A DNA stretch of 46,134 nucleotides, taken from the NCBI GenBank assembly GCA_902573235.1, contig CACGIZ010000008.1, positions 1 to 46,134 on the forward strand. Direction: 5' to 3'. How positions within the stretch are numbered: position 1 is the first letter of the stretch; each line of letters starts with the position of its first letter. Below the pieces are notes generated by a model. The model had not been told where the DNA came from. It ran no database searches and worked only from the letters and a program-made list of their open reading frames with translations. A program made the translations under genes and the position numbers. Origin of the DNA: an uncultured Pelagibacteraceae bacterium. Its GTDB lineage: Bacteria > Pseudomonadota > Alphaproteobacteria > Pelagibacterales > Pelagibacteraceae. Below, one piece after another: positions 8,953-17,690 of the stretch.

Positions 8953-10068
8953 GTGAATAATTTTTCAGTTAAAAAGACTTTTTTCGTTTTAATAATTCTA
9001 TTAATAAATTTTCTAATATTAGAGATTATTTGCTATTTTATTATAAAAAAAATTGAACCAAGATACTTAAATAAATTTAATCTCGAGTTAAATTCTGAAA
9101 ATATAAAAACAAAGCTAATAGGAGAAATATACTCAAAAAAATTACCATATTTAAGAGATCAAAATCAATATAATGGATTGTCTTACATAAATCTCAAAAA
9201 TGATAGAGACTTTATTTTTAATGAAATAAATAATTTTTCAAAAGATAATAAATTAAATATCTTAATTCAAGGGGACTCATTAGGAGAGTCACTAAATTTG
9301 AAAAATATTTATGATAAGTATTCTAAGCTTTTCAAAAACAAAAACATTGGAGTAATAAATTCTGCTGTTTCCAGCTACGCAATGATACCACATTTTTATC
9401 AATTAGATATTTTACTTAATAAATTTAATTTGAATCCAAATATTCAGATAACAATTTACGATCAAACAGATATTGGGGATGATTTATATAGGTACAATAT
9501 TTTTTTAGATAATGAACATTATGAAAAATATAAATTTTACGATTTAAAATTAATGAATTCTTTTTCTAAAAAGAATTTAAACTCGGTAAAGATAATTTTA
9601 TTAGCAAAAAATTATTTTTTAAGAGAAAAAAATAGATTTAAGCATACATATATAGAAACCTTTAAAAGAATATTAAGAAGAATCTATTTAAAAAATTTTA
9701 AAAATTTACCTGTAGCATTGGAACCTCTTGTTTATGGAATCGATTCCATCGAAACTAGTAGATTAATTAAACTTATGAATGACTATATTGATTTAGCATT
9801 TTCAAATAAAAATCTTCAAAATTTATATTTTGTGGTTCAACCGACCACCAAACATGTGGAAAAATTATATTTTATGGACAACAGAAATATATTATTGTCT
9901 GCTATTAAAAATCATAAACTAAAAGATAAAATAAAAGTTATTAATTTTTTCGATCAGGATAAAGCTTTCTATAATTTTAGAGAAGGTGATATATTTTCAC
10001 ATCCAACAAATACATATTATTTAGAAAAATTTTGGCCAAAAATATTTAGTGAAGTTTTATTGGATTAA
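8953..10068 (+). CDS. SGNH/GDSL-like protein with N-terminal membrane anchor
   Basis: No ATG is available. The GTG at 8953 follows an AAAAGG run about ten bases upstream, and gives 371 residues with a Lys-rich start and one helix. A TTG at 8926 would add nine residues but has no visible ribosome-binding site. The domain carries ILIQGDSLGESLN (GDS block I), INSAVSSYAM (block II) and a final SHPTN in place of the Asp-x-x-His block, so the catalytic dyad may be altered. It is divergent from the SGNH gene at 7766-8887 and convergent with the GH13 gene. Function unknown; membership in the envelope-modification locus is inferred from position. Confidence 0.6.
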   Translation: MNNFSVKKTFFVLIILLINFLILEIICYFIIKKIEPRYLNKFNLELNSENIKTKLIGEIYSKKLPYLRDQNQYNGLSYINLKNDRDFIFNEINNFSKDNKLNILIQGDSLGESLNLKNIYDKYSKLFKNKNIGVINSAVSSYAMIPHFYQLDILLNKFNLNPNIQITIYDQTDIGDDLYRYNIFLDNEHYEKYKFYDLKLMNSFSKKNLNSVKIILLAKNYFLREKNRFKHTYIETFKRILRRIYLKNFKNLPVALEPLVYGIDSIETSRLIKLMNDYIDLAFSNKNLQNLYFVVQPTTKHVEKLYFMDNRNILLSAIKNHKLKDKIKVINFFDQDKAFYNFREGDIFSHPTNTYYLEKFWPKIFSEVLLD

Positions 10069-10093
10069 TAAATTGAATTTTTTTTTGAGATTA

Positions 10094-11815
10094 TTACTTA
10101 TTGCTTAACCAAATAGTTTCAAAGGGCTTTAAAATAAGCATATTTTTTTCAATTTTAATTTTCGGACCAATTATATTTTTCCAGCTATAGTATATCTTAT
10201 TGAATCGTTTTTTTTGAATTTTAGATGATAAATTTGTAATACAAATTATAGTTTGTTTTTTATCAATACTAATTCTTTTAAATGCAAAAATTTTTGAGCC
10301 TAAGCTTACATTATATCTTAAGGCATTAGGATGAAATGCTTTTTGTTTTCTTCTTATTGCTAAAAGATTAACTAATTTATTAAAAAAAATAGATTGTATG
10401 GATTTTTTATTTATTAATTTTTTTGAAATATTATCTAAATTCCATTTATATCTATTCACATCTCTATTATTCCCAGTAATTACAAATTTTGCTTCATCAT
10501 TCGAAGTTCCAAATAATGAATTAAAATATATCGCAGGTATGCCCTCAAAAGACATCATTATAGCATGAGCGGAAATATATCTTTCTAAAAAAAATACTCC
10601 TTTTTGATCATAATCGGATTTTTTTAATGCGTTTATAACTGTTATATTTGCTTCATAAATTTTTTTTGATTTATTTTGAATTTTTCTAAACGAAAACTTA
10701 GAGCCATTTTTTTTTAGTCTTTGAATAAATTTACTTAATATTTTTTTATTAAATATTCCCTCAGTGGGTCTAATTCCTATTCCATCATGTGATGCTATAA
10801 AATTTAAATAACTATTTCCATTTTTTGTAGTTGGAAGGTTTTTGCTCCATTTATTTAGATAAGTACTATTTTCGAATAGAAATCCGTGTATTAATAAAGG
10901 TGGTAAAGAAAAATTATAAATCCAATTAGCCTCATCATTATTACCAAAGTAACTTAAATTTTCTTTTTCAGGTAAATTTGTTTCAGTAATAATGATAGTT
11001 TTTATATTAATAAGATTAGTTATAATTCTTAAAAGTTTTATAATTTCATGTGTTTGTTTTAAATTAATACAACTAGAACCACTTTCTTTCCAAAGATATG
11101 CAATGGCATCTAATCTAAAAATTGTTACACCATTATTAATTAGATGTATCATGATTTTTATAAATCTTAAAAGAACTGAGGGGTTTTTAAAATTAAGATC
11201 TATTTGGTCTGGACTAAAAGTTCGCCATAGGTAGTCAGTTTTTTTAAAGATTTTTATTTTTTTAAGTAATTTATGATCTCTAGGTCTTACAACTTTCGAA
11301 ACATTAAATTTTGAATTAACTATTAAAAAATAATCTTTTCCAGGTTTCTTATCTTTTAAAAAATTTTTAAACCACAAACCTCTTGCTGATGAGTGATTAA
11401 CAACCATGTCAGCCATAATGTTATTAGATTTAGAAATCTTTTTTATATCAGACCAATTACCCAATCTATTTTCAATTTTATAATGATCTTTTACAGCAAA
11501 ACCACTATCACTGCTTGATGGGTAAAAAGGTAAAAAATGAATTGAATCAAAATAACTCTTTAAATTTTTCTTAAAAAAACTATGAAAAACTTTAATAGAG
11601 CCTTTTTGACTCGAGTATACACTATCTCCGTAACTAATTATTAATGAAGTCTTTTCAGAAATATCTTTTTTCTTTTTTTTGTTTTTCCTATTAAAAATGT
11701 TTATTATATGAATAATCTCGTCTTTTAAATGAGATAAGTCTTTTTTGGAAAGAGATGATTTATAAATATTTGATAGTTTTGATCCGATCTTTTTCTGATC
11801 TTTTTGAGATAACAT
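10094..11815 (-). CDS. GH13 glycoside phosphorylase (sucrose / glucosylglycerate phosphorylase-like)
   Basis: 573 residues. GH13 catalytic residues are in place: FRLDA with nucleophile Asp236, IITETN with acid/base Glu278, and ASHDG with the stabilising Asp344. FLPFYPSSSDSGFAVKDHY and MVVNHSSARGLWF are typical of the GH13_18 phosphorylase subfamily (sucrose, sucrose-6-phosphate and glucosylglycerate phosphorylases) rather than alpha-amylases. The ATG overlaps the stop of the GpgS-like gene by one base (TAATG). With GpgS and phosphatase genes directly upstream, the best guess is glucosylglycerate phosphorylase, releasing glucose-1-phosphate from the glycoside. Sucrose phosphorylase is the main alternative. 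Confidence 0.75.
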   Translation of the reverse strand: MLSQKDQKKIGSKLSNIYKSSLSKKDLSHLKDEIIHIINIFNRKNKKKKKDISEKTSLIISYGDSVYSSQKGSIKVFHSFFKKNLKSYFDSIHFLPFYPSSSDSGFAVKDHYKIENRLGNWSDIKKISKSNNIMADMVVNHSSARGLWFKNFLKDKKPGKDYFLIVNSKFNVSKVVRPRDHKLLKKIKIFKKTDYLWRTFSPDQIDLNFKNPSVLLRFIKIMIHLINNGVTIFRLDAIAYLWKESGSSCINLKQTHEIIKLLRIITNLINIKTIIITETNLPEKENLSYFGNNDEANWIYNFSLPPLLIHGFLFENSTYLNKWSKNLPTTKNGNSYLNFIASHDGIGIRPTEGIFNKKILSKFIQRLKKNGSKFSFRKIQNKSKKIYEANITVINALKKSDYDQKGVFFLERYISAHAIMMSFEGIPAIYFNSLFGTSNDEAKFVITGNNRDVNRYKWNLDNISKKLINKKSIQSIFFNKLVNLLAIRRKQKAFHPNALRYNVSLGSKIFAFKRISIDKKQTIICITNLSSKIQKKRFNKIYYSWKNIIGPKIKIEKNMLILKPFETIWLSNK

Positions 11816-13035
11816 TAATAATATTTTTTATTATCATCATTAACAACTTTTTCAAGTCTTCCAAGAAAATTGGGTATAGCGCTTTTTACTCTACTCCATG
11901 TTGGTATAAACGGAGTATCCATTGGATTTAAAATGAAAGCTTCTCCCGCTTTCATTATATTTATTGCAAACAATTCAACAGCTTTTTCCTCATTATGAGA
12001 GTCAAATTTCAGTCCATTCATCATTGCATCACTTCTATATATATCAATCAAATCTAAAGCTGATCGATAATAAGTAGCTTTCAATGATCTAAACTTTTCT
12101 CTACTAAAGGTGTTTCCCTGTGTTGCCAGTTTTTTAATAAATGTTTTAATGATATCGATTGACATTCTCGATAATCCTTTTGTTTCATCATCGATAGATA
12201 AAACTTGATGTTTATGGTCGTATGTATCAGCTAAATCAACCTGACAAATATTTTGGGGAGAAAAACTTCTTTGCATCTCTGACAAGATACCAACTTCAAT
12301 ACCCCAATCAGAAGATATTCTTAATTCAGGCAAAACATTTCGTCTGAAAGAAAACTCTCCAGCAAGTGGATATTTAAATGATTTCATAAAGTCCAAATAA
12401 TCACTCCTACCAATAGTTTTTTCTAAAGCTGTTAATAATGGAAAAACTAATAGTCTAGCAACTCTTCCATTCATTTTTTCATTTGCCACTCTTGGATAAT
12501 AGCCTTTGCAAAATTCAAAATTAAAGAGGGGATTAACAACTGGATAAAAGAGTTTTGCCAGCATTCTTCTATCGTATGTTTTAATATCACAATCATGTAA
12601 AGCAACTGAGCGAGCACTATCTCTTGCAATACACATACCTATACAATACCAAACATTACGTCCTTTGCCGAGTTCACTTGGAGCAAGATTATTTTTTTTT
12701 AATTCTTGATCGAGTTTTTTTAACTTAGGCCCGTCGTTCCAAAGAATTGAAAAAGGCATTTTTAATTTTTTGAAAAATTTCCAAGCTTTTTTCGCTTGTG
12801 TTTCATTTGCTCTGTCTAGTCCAATAATTATATGATCTAAATATTTAGTCTTACTTATCTCATCAACTATTTTTGGTAATGCTGAACCTTCTAATTCAGA
12901 ATACAAACATGGTAAAATTAATTCCATTTTTCGCTTTTTGGAAAATTTAAGTAACTCTTCTTCTATGACTGAGGTAGACTTTGTATGAAAGTCATGCAAA
13001 GTAGAAATTACTCCATTTTGTGAAAAATCACTCAT
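11815..13035 (-). CDS. gpgS: Glucosyl-3-phosphoglycerate synthase (GT81, GpgS-like)
   Basis: 406 residues, a GT-A fold nucleotide-sugar transferase. The metal-binding D-x-D is ALHDCD at 145-150. The block GRVARLLVFPLLTALEK, then PLAGEFSFRR and DWGIEVGILSEM follow the order seen in GpgS enzymes, which transfer glucose from an NDP-glucose to 3-phosphoglycerate. That is the first step to the compatible solute glucosylglycerate. The gene is 14 bases downstream of the MPGP-family phosphatase, which would do the second step, and is coupled to the GH13 gene. A mannosyl enzyme is possible but belongs to a different GT family. Family confidence is high, exact sugar moderate. Confidence 0.8.
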   Translation of the reverse strand: MSDFSQNGVISTLHDFHTKSTSVIEEELLKFSKKRKMELILPCLYSELEGSALPKIVDEISKTKYLDHIIIGLDRANETQAKKAWKFFKKLKMPFSILWNDGPKLKKLDQELKKNNLAPSELGKGRNVWYCIGMCIARDSARSVALHDCDIKTYDRRMLAKLFYPVVNPLFNFEFCKGYYPRVANEKMNGRVARLLVFPLLTALEKTIGRSDYLDFMKSFKYPLAGEFSFRRNVLPELRISSDWGIEVGILSEMQRSFSPQNICQVDLADTYDHKHQVLSIDDETKGLSRMSIDIIKTFIKKLATQGNTFSREKFRSLKATYYRSALDLIDIYRSDAMMNGLKFDSHNEEKAVELFAINIMKAGEAFILNPMDTPFIPTWSRVKSAIPNFLGRLEKVVNDDNKKYY

Positions 13036-13049
13036 TGCAAAATCTAATC

Positions 13050-13850
13050 CTAAAAATCTAATTTAACTAGAGCCATTTTAATCACATCAGCCCAGCCTTC
13101 AGGTGATGGCTTATTTGAAACTATTAAGTTATCTATATTTATTTGATCTTGCTTAAAATGATCATTAAAGACCAAACATGGAATATCGCAATTTCTCAAC
13201 ATATCTAAATCATTAAAATTATCTCCAACAGCGATAACTTTGATATTTTTTTCTATCTTTTTAAATATCTTAAGAACTTGATTCATTGATTTTACTTTAT
13301 CTGTCTTATCACCCAAATTAATGACACGACCACCTTCTTGCATTGATAACGTATTAGATTTTAAAATCTTAGCTAGTTGATTTTTTTCTAATTTGGTTCC
13401 TTCAAACAAAAATGGAATTGTATATTTTCTATTTAAAGCATTTTTTAAATTTTCATTTTTGAGCCCTAAAATATCCATTTGTTGTTTTTCATTCATGTCT
13501 AAAATAAATTTACATTTTTTTTTTAATTCTTCTGGCACTTTAGAATTAAAAATTTCAAACAATTTTTGTTTATCTCTACTTAAAATTATGTTGTTAGGAA
13601 AATTTGCATTTATTAGGTCTAAACCTTTTATTAATGAACCATTTTCAGATATGAATGGAAGTTCTAAACCTAGCTGTTTAGTAAATTCCTTAATTTCTTT
13701 TTCAGTTTTACTGGTATTAGGAACAATTGTTATACCATCATCTTTCAGACTTTTGACATATTCTTTTATCTCGTCAAATTTAAAATTATCTCTATGTAAT
13801 AACGACCCATCTAAATCGGTAAATATAATTAATGAGAATTTTTTATTCAA
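13050..13850 (-). CDS. MPGP-family HAD phosphatase, probable glucosyl-3-phosphoglycerate phosphatase
   Basis: 266 residues of the HAD-IIB type. Motif I is FTDLDGSLL near residue 11, motif II is NTSKT near 46, and GDNFNDLDML near 220 is motif IV with its two metal-binding acids. ISENGSLI is typical of the mannosyl-3-phosphoglycerate phosphatase family. Next to a GpgS-like gene the natural substrate is glucosyl-3-phosphoglycerate, giving glucosylglycerate. The stop-to-start gaps are 6 bases to the ABC ATPase upstream and 14 bases to gpgS downstream, so all are one transcript. Confidence 0.8.
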   Translation of the reverse strand: MNKKFSLIIFTDLDGSLLHRDNFKFDEIKEYVKSLKDDGITIVPNTSKTEKEIKEFTKQLGLELPFISENGSLIKGLDLINANFPNNIILSRDKQKLFEIFNSKVPEELKKKCKFILDMNEKQQMDILGLKNENLKNALNRKYTIPFLFEGTKLEKNQLAKILKSNTLSMQEGGRVINLGDKTDKVKSMNQVLKIFKKIEKNIKVIAVGDNFNDLDMLRNCDIPCLVFNDHFKQDQINIDNLIVSNKPSPEGWADVIKMALVKLDF

Positions 13851-13856
13851 ATTTAT

Positions 13857-14909
13857 TTATCTAATTCTATTTTTATTCTTGTCAAAAAATAATATTTTAC
13901 TCCTTGAAAAGGATATTTTAAGTGATTGTTCAGTAACATTTTCTGAAGATTTAATTATAATTTGATGATCTAAGATTTTAGTATAAATAATTTTTTCAAA
14001 TCCTAGATTTTCAACAAGATCGACTTTTACTTCCAATTGAATTTCTTGATTATTATTTATACTTATATCTTCAGGTCTAATACCTATATATATTTCATCT
14101 TCAAATTTAAAATTATCTACAGCAACTTCATTATTAAATAATTTCAATGTTTTTGAATTAATTATCTGATCTTTGTTGATTTTAATGATATTCATTTTTG
14201 GTGAGCCAATAAATTCTGCAACAAAAATATTATTTGGGTCAGAATAAATCTCATTAGGTGTTCCGAATTGTTCAATATTTCCCTTATTAAGAACCACAAT
14301 TCTATCAGCCAGTGTCATTGCTTCTATTTGATCATGAGTTACATAAATAATATTTGAATTCATCTTTTTATGTAGTTTAGATATCTCAACTCTCATTTCA
14401 GATCTTAAAGCAGCATCAAGGTTTGATAATGGCTCATCAAACAAGAAAACTTTAGGACTTCTTGTAATCGCTCTGCCAATAGCAACCCTTTGTCTTTGTC
14501 CGCCTGAAAGTTGTTTGGGTTTTCTCTTTAGTAGATCTTCAATTTGTAATGTGTTAGCAGCATCATTAACCTTTTGTTGAATTTCATCTTTAGAGATTTT
14601 TTCCATTTTTAATCCAAAAGACATATTTTCAAAAACGTTCATGTGTGGGTAAAGAGCATAAGATTGGAATACCATCGCTATTTCACGCTTTGATGGAATT
14701 AAGTTGTTTATTAATTTCGTGTCTAAAAAAATTTCACCTTTATCGATACTTTCTAGTCCAGATATCATTCTTAACAGTGTTGATTTTCCACAACCTGAAG
14801 GACCCACTAAAACAATAAATTCTCCATCATTTATGTTTATATTAAAATTATTAATTACCTTGTTGTCACCAAAAGATTTTTCAAGATTTTTTATGTTAAT
14901 TTTCGACAT
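13857..14909 (-). CDS. Sugar ABC transporter ATP-binding protein (MalK/UgpC type)
   Basis: 350 residues. Walker A GPSGCGKST near 38, Q-loop FQSYALYPH, signature LSGGQRQRVAIGRAI near 134, Walker B FLFDEPLSNLD, and H-loop VTHDQ are all present. A C-terminal TOBE/OB region (about 235-350) contains GIRPEDISI, as in MalK and UgpC. It heads the minus-strand osmolyte operon, while its likely partners (binding protein and two permeases) lie on the opposite strand across a 143-base divergent region. Splitting the ATPase from its permeases places uptake and glycoside metabolism under one intergenic control point. Confidence 0.92.
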   Translation of the reverse strand: MSKINIKNLEKSFGDNKVINNFNININDGEFIVLVGPSGCGKSTLLRMISGLESIDKGEIFLDTKLINNLIPSKREIAMVFQSYALYPHMNVFENMSFGLKMEKISKDEIQQKVNDAANTLQIEDLLKRKPKQLSGGQRQRVAIGRAITRSPKVFLFDEPLSNLDAALRSEMRVEISKLHKKMNSNIIYVTHDQIEAMTLADRIVVLNKGNIEQFGTPNEIYSDPNNIFVAEFIGSPKMNIIKINKDQIINSKTLKLFNNEVAVDNFKFEDEIYIGIRPEDISINNNQEIQLEVKVDLVENLGFEKIIYTKILDHQIIIKSSENVTEQSLKISFSRSKILFFDKNKNRIR

Positions 14910-14946
14910 TTATTGGATTTAAAGGATTTTGAATAATCATTAAATG

Positions 14947-14975
14947 TTGTTAAAAATTTATTACACTGTTAGATT
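14947..14975 (+). promoter_or_regulatory. Candidate promoter for the sugar-binding protein operon
   Basis: TTGTTA at 14947-14952 and TAGATT at 14970-14975 are separated by 17 bases, a reasonable sigma-70-like pair (4 of 6 matches each). It would start transcription near 14982, at the edge of a short upstream ORF. Assigned by eye only. Confidence 0.35.
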
Positions 14976-14982
14976 TATCGCA

Positions 14983-15060
14983 ATGAAAAAATCGCGAAGG
15001 TTACAAAACCTTAAAAATCAGAGAGAAATGAAAAAAATAAACAGGGGGGAAAATGATTAA
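14983..15060 (+). CDS. Possible short upstream ORF (25 aa), leader of the binding-protein gene
   Basis: An ATG at 14983 opens a 25-residue, Lys/Arg-rich frame (starts MKKSRRLQNLKNQ) whose TAA at 15058-15060 overlaps the binding-protein ATG (15053) by 8 bases, giving ATGATTAA. It contains a 6-bp hairpin (AAGGTT 14997-15002 with AACCTT 15007-15012). It could couple translation of the binding protein, or be chance in an AT-rich leader. A second in-frame ATG lies at 15028. Confidence 0.25.
   Translation: MKKSRRLQNLKNQREMKKINRGEND
15043..15050 (+). promoter_or_regulatory. Unusually G-rich ribosome-binding site of the sugar-binding protein
   Basis: AGGGGGGA ends two bases before the ATG at 15053. 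A run of six Gs is striking in such AT-rich DNA and overlaps the codons of the short upstream ORF. It supports the chosen start and suggests very strong translation, as expected for a binding protein made in large amounts. Confidence 0.6.
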
Positions 15061-16381
15061 AAAAATCATTATAAATATATCTGTTTTAGTATTTTTAATT
15101 TCTAATACTAGTTTTGCAGATATTAAATTTTGGACAACAGAAGTCCAACCAGCAAGAATGGCAAAACAAGAGGAGATGGCCAAATCTTTTGAAGCAAAAA
15201 CTGGAATTAAAGTCGAAGTTATTCCAATTGAAGAAAAAGACCTTGGAACCAGAGCAACTGCTGCTGCAGCAGCAGGAAATCTTCCAGATGTGATATATCA
15301 CACTTTGCAATATGTTTTACCATGGGCTGAGGCAGGCATATTAGATGTCGATGCAAATAACGCTGTAGTAAAATCGTTAGGTAAAAAAACTTTTGCACCT
15401 GGCGCATTAAATATGGCTAAGAAAGGTGGAAAAATTGCTGCTGTTCCAGTTGATGGCTGGACACAAATGGTTGTTTACAGAAAAGATCTATTTGCTGCAG
15501 CTGGTTTAGAGCCACCAACTTCATACGCAAATATTGTTAAAGCTGTTAACGCATTATCAAGCAATGACATGTTTGGCTTTGTAGCTGCCACTAAAACAGA
15601 TGAAAACTTCATGAGCCAAGTACTCGAGCATGTGCTTTTAGCTAACGGAGTTAATTTTGTTAAAAAAGGTGGAACTAAAAAACAAGGTAAAGCTTTAAAG
15701 AATTCTTTAGAATTTTATAAAGTAATTGCAAAAGCAAGTCCTCCAGGAGAATTGTTCTGGAAACAATCTAGAGCTTTATATTTTGCTGGGAAAACTCCAA
15801 TGATCATATGGTCACCTTTTATTATGGATGAATTAGCAGGTTTAAGAGACTCTGCTCCTCCAACAATAAATAGTGATCCAACATCACCAGAGTTAGCTTC
15901 TAAAACTGGTTTCATTACAAACTTTAGTGGACCAAACAATAAAAAAGGTGCTGCTTGGGCTGATGTAAGATACTTTGGTATTACTGCGGATGCAGATACT
16001 GATGAAGCTAAAAAATTCATAGAGTACTCTATGAGTGAAGGTTATACAGCGACATTAGGAATTGCTCCGGAGGGAAAATTTCCAGTAAGAAGAGGAAACA
16101 AGAGTGATCCTAGTGCTTACACTAAAGCTTGGAGTAAATTACCAGTAGGTGTTGATAGAAAAGCTCCTTTAACAGATCTTTATTCTGCAGATGTTATTGA
16201 TAACATTGTTGCAGGTTTAGATACTGCAAACAGATGGGGTGTTAAAGAGGGTGAACTTTCTAGAGCATCAAAAATCATTAATTCTCAATTCTTAAATAGA
16301 ATCACTAGAGAATATATTGATGATCAAATCTCGGTTGATGAAGCGGTTAAGAAAATTAACGCTGAATTAGCTAAGTTTTAA
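15053..16381 (+). CDS. Sugar ABC transporter substrate-binding protein (family 1)
   Basis: 442 residues with a signal peptide (MIKKIIINISVLVFLIS...SFA, cleavage near residue 22). The mature part begins DIKFWTTE and continues with the EEMAKSFEAKTGIKVEVIPI pattern of family 1 extracellular solute-binding proteins of the MalE/UgpB/ThuE kind. It is preceded by a very strong ribosome-binding site. A perfect terminator-like hairpin follows the stop, before the permease genes, which would make binding protein exceed permeases. Given the divergent gpgS and phosphorylase genes, a glucoside such as glucosylglycerate, sucrose or trehalose is a plausible ligand, but this is inference. Confidence 0.88.
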   Translation: MIKKIIINISVLVFLISNTSFADIKFWTTEVQPARMAKQEEMAKSFEAKTGIKVEVIPIEEKDLGTRATAAAAAGNLPDVIYHTLQYVLPWAEAGILDVDANNAVVKSLGKKTFAPGALNMAKKGGKIAAVPVDGWTQMVVYRKDLFAAAGLEPPTSYANIVKAVNALSSNDMFGFVAATKTDENFMSQVLEHVLLANGVNFVKKGGTKKQGKALKNSLEFYKVIAKASPPGELFWKQSRALYFAGKTPMIIWSPFIMDELAGLRDSAPPTINSDPTSPELASKTGFITNFSGPNNKKGAAWADVRYFGITADADTDEAKKFIEYSMSEGYTATLGIAPEGKFPVRRGNKSDPSAYTKAWSKLPVGVDRKAPLTDLYSADVIDNIVAGLDTANRWGVKEGELSRASKIINSQFLNRITREYIDDQISVDEAVKKINAELAKF

Positions 16382-16396
16382 ATAATAAATTTATAA

Positions 16397-16428
16397 AGAG
16401 CGGATAATATTTTATTATCCGCTTTTTA
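16397..16428 (+). terminator. Intra-operon terminator/attenuator after the binding-protein gene
   Basis: Perfect 11-bp stem AGCGGATAATA (16399-16409) and TATTATCCGCT (16413-16423) with a TTT loop, followed by a T-run. It lies between the binding-protein stop (16381) and the permease start (16431). It would end most transcripts after the binding protein while allowing some read-through into the permeases. Confidence 0.85.
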
Positions 16429-16430
16429 TT

Positions 16431-17690
16431 ATGAGTGATTCATTATCAAAATTAGAAAAAAGAACTGCTTACACTTTAGTTTTACCTGCAGTCCTATTAG
16501 TTTTTGCCATTGTATTATTTCCTATTTTTGCAAATGTGTGGATTAGTTTTAAAGATATTGAATTAAAAGATATAAGAATTCCAGAGCCAAGAGCAAAGAA
16601 AATTGTAAAATCAATTTCAGAAAATCAATCAGAATTAAAAATTATTTATAAATTAAGAAACAGTTCGTTAATTCAGGAAATCAGAAATGTTCAGTTTCAA
16701 GATAAATTTCCAACAAATATTTCACCAATTAATCTAGATCCAAGATGTAATTTTAAATCTAAAAAGGTTATTTGTAATTTTGGAAATTGGCAGGCAAAAT
16801 ATAGAGAAAATTTTGAGATAACCATACAGAATAACAATGGTGAAATAATTGATAAAAAAACAATTAAATTACAAAAACCAATTCTAAGTGGAAGAGCAGA
16901 TAATCCACTGCTCACAACAAATTTCACATTAGTCAATTTTAAAAAAGTTTTTTATGAAAATAATTTTGTTGAGTTACTTTTAACGACCTTCTACTTCACT
17001 TTCTTTGGCACTGTTGGAGCAATAGTTTTTGGAATTTTAGCAGCTCAATTAGTTAATCAAAATATTCAAGGTCGAACTTATATGCGTGGCATTCTACTTT
17101 TCCCATATGTTGGTCCTGTGGTTGCTTTAGCTTATACTTGGACTTTATTGTTAGACCCTAATAGCGGAACTTTAAATGCATTATTGGTTAATTTTAATAT
17201 CATAGAGCAACCAATAAATTTATTAGGCCAAAAATATATAAACATGAGTATTTTAGGTTTTGAATTTAAATTAAGGTTGGCTTTAACCACCGTAATATTT
17301 TTTGAAATTTGGCGTTATTTTCCATTAGCTTTTCTCTTTATCTTAGCTAGATTACAAGCCATTCCCCAAAGTTTGTATGAAGCAGCTGATGTAGATGGTG
17401 CAAGTCCAATACAAAAATTTATTCATATAACGCTGCCTCAAATTACAGCAATAATTTCTATTTTATTTATGATTAGGTTTATTTGGAATTTTAACAAATT
17501 TGAGGATATCTTTTTATTAACGGGTGGAGCGTCTGGTACAAGAACATTACCGATAAATGTCTATCAGCAAGGTTTTGCGGTATCAGATATTGGAATGGGG
17601 TCCGCAGTTTCAATAGTCATAGTGATGTTACTAATTTCTTTTATGATCATTTATTTTAAATTAATTGGAAAGAGGGCTAATGAATCTTAA
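16431..17690 (+). CDS. Sugar ABC transporter permease 1 (MalF type) with periplasmic insertion
   Basis: 419 residues. After the first helix (about 13-40) a hydrophilic insertion of about 125 residues (41-165) precedes the remaining helices. It has two cysteines (106 and 115) and beta-rich, Ig-like character. The transmembrane core starts near 178 and carries the EAA coupling loop EAADVDGASPIQKFIHITLP at 317-336 that contacts the ATPase. Ordinary MalF/UgpA-type permeases without an insertion are near 290-300 residues. E. coli MalF also has a periplasmic domain, though placed between later helices. The insertion may touch the binding protein. The next gene overlaps by 11 bases. Confidence 0.88.
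   Translation: MSDSLSKLEKRTAYTLVLPAVLLVFAIVLFPIFANVWISFKDIELKDIRIPEPRAKKIVKSISENQSELKIIYKLRNSSLIQEIRNVQFQDKFPTNISPINLDPRCNFKSKKVICNFGNWQAKYRENFEITIQNNNGEIIDKKTIKLQKPILSGRADNPLLTTNFTLVNFKKVFYENNFVELLLTTFYFTFFGTVGAIVFGILAAQLVNQNIQGRTYMRGILLFPYVGPVVALAYTWTLLLDPNSGTLNALLVNFNIIEQPINLLGQKYINMSILGFEFKLRLALTTVIFFEIWRYFPLAFLFILARLQAIPQSLYEAADVDGASPIQKFIHITLPQITAIISILFMIRFIWNFNKFEDIFLLTGGASGTRTLPINVYQQGFAVSDIGMGSAVSIVIVMLLISFMIIYFKLIGKRANES

Noticed and set aside
13393..13965. 190-codon plus-strand frame across the phosphatase gene
   Set aside because: Phe/Ser/Leu-rich antisense shadow of the HAD and ABC genes, with no motif.
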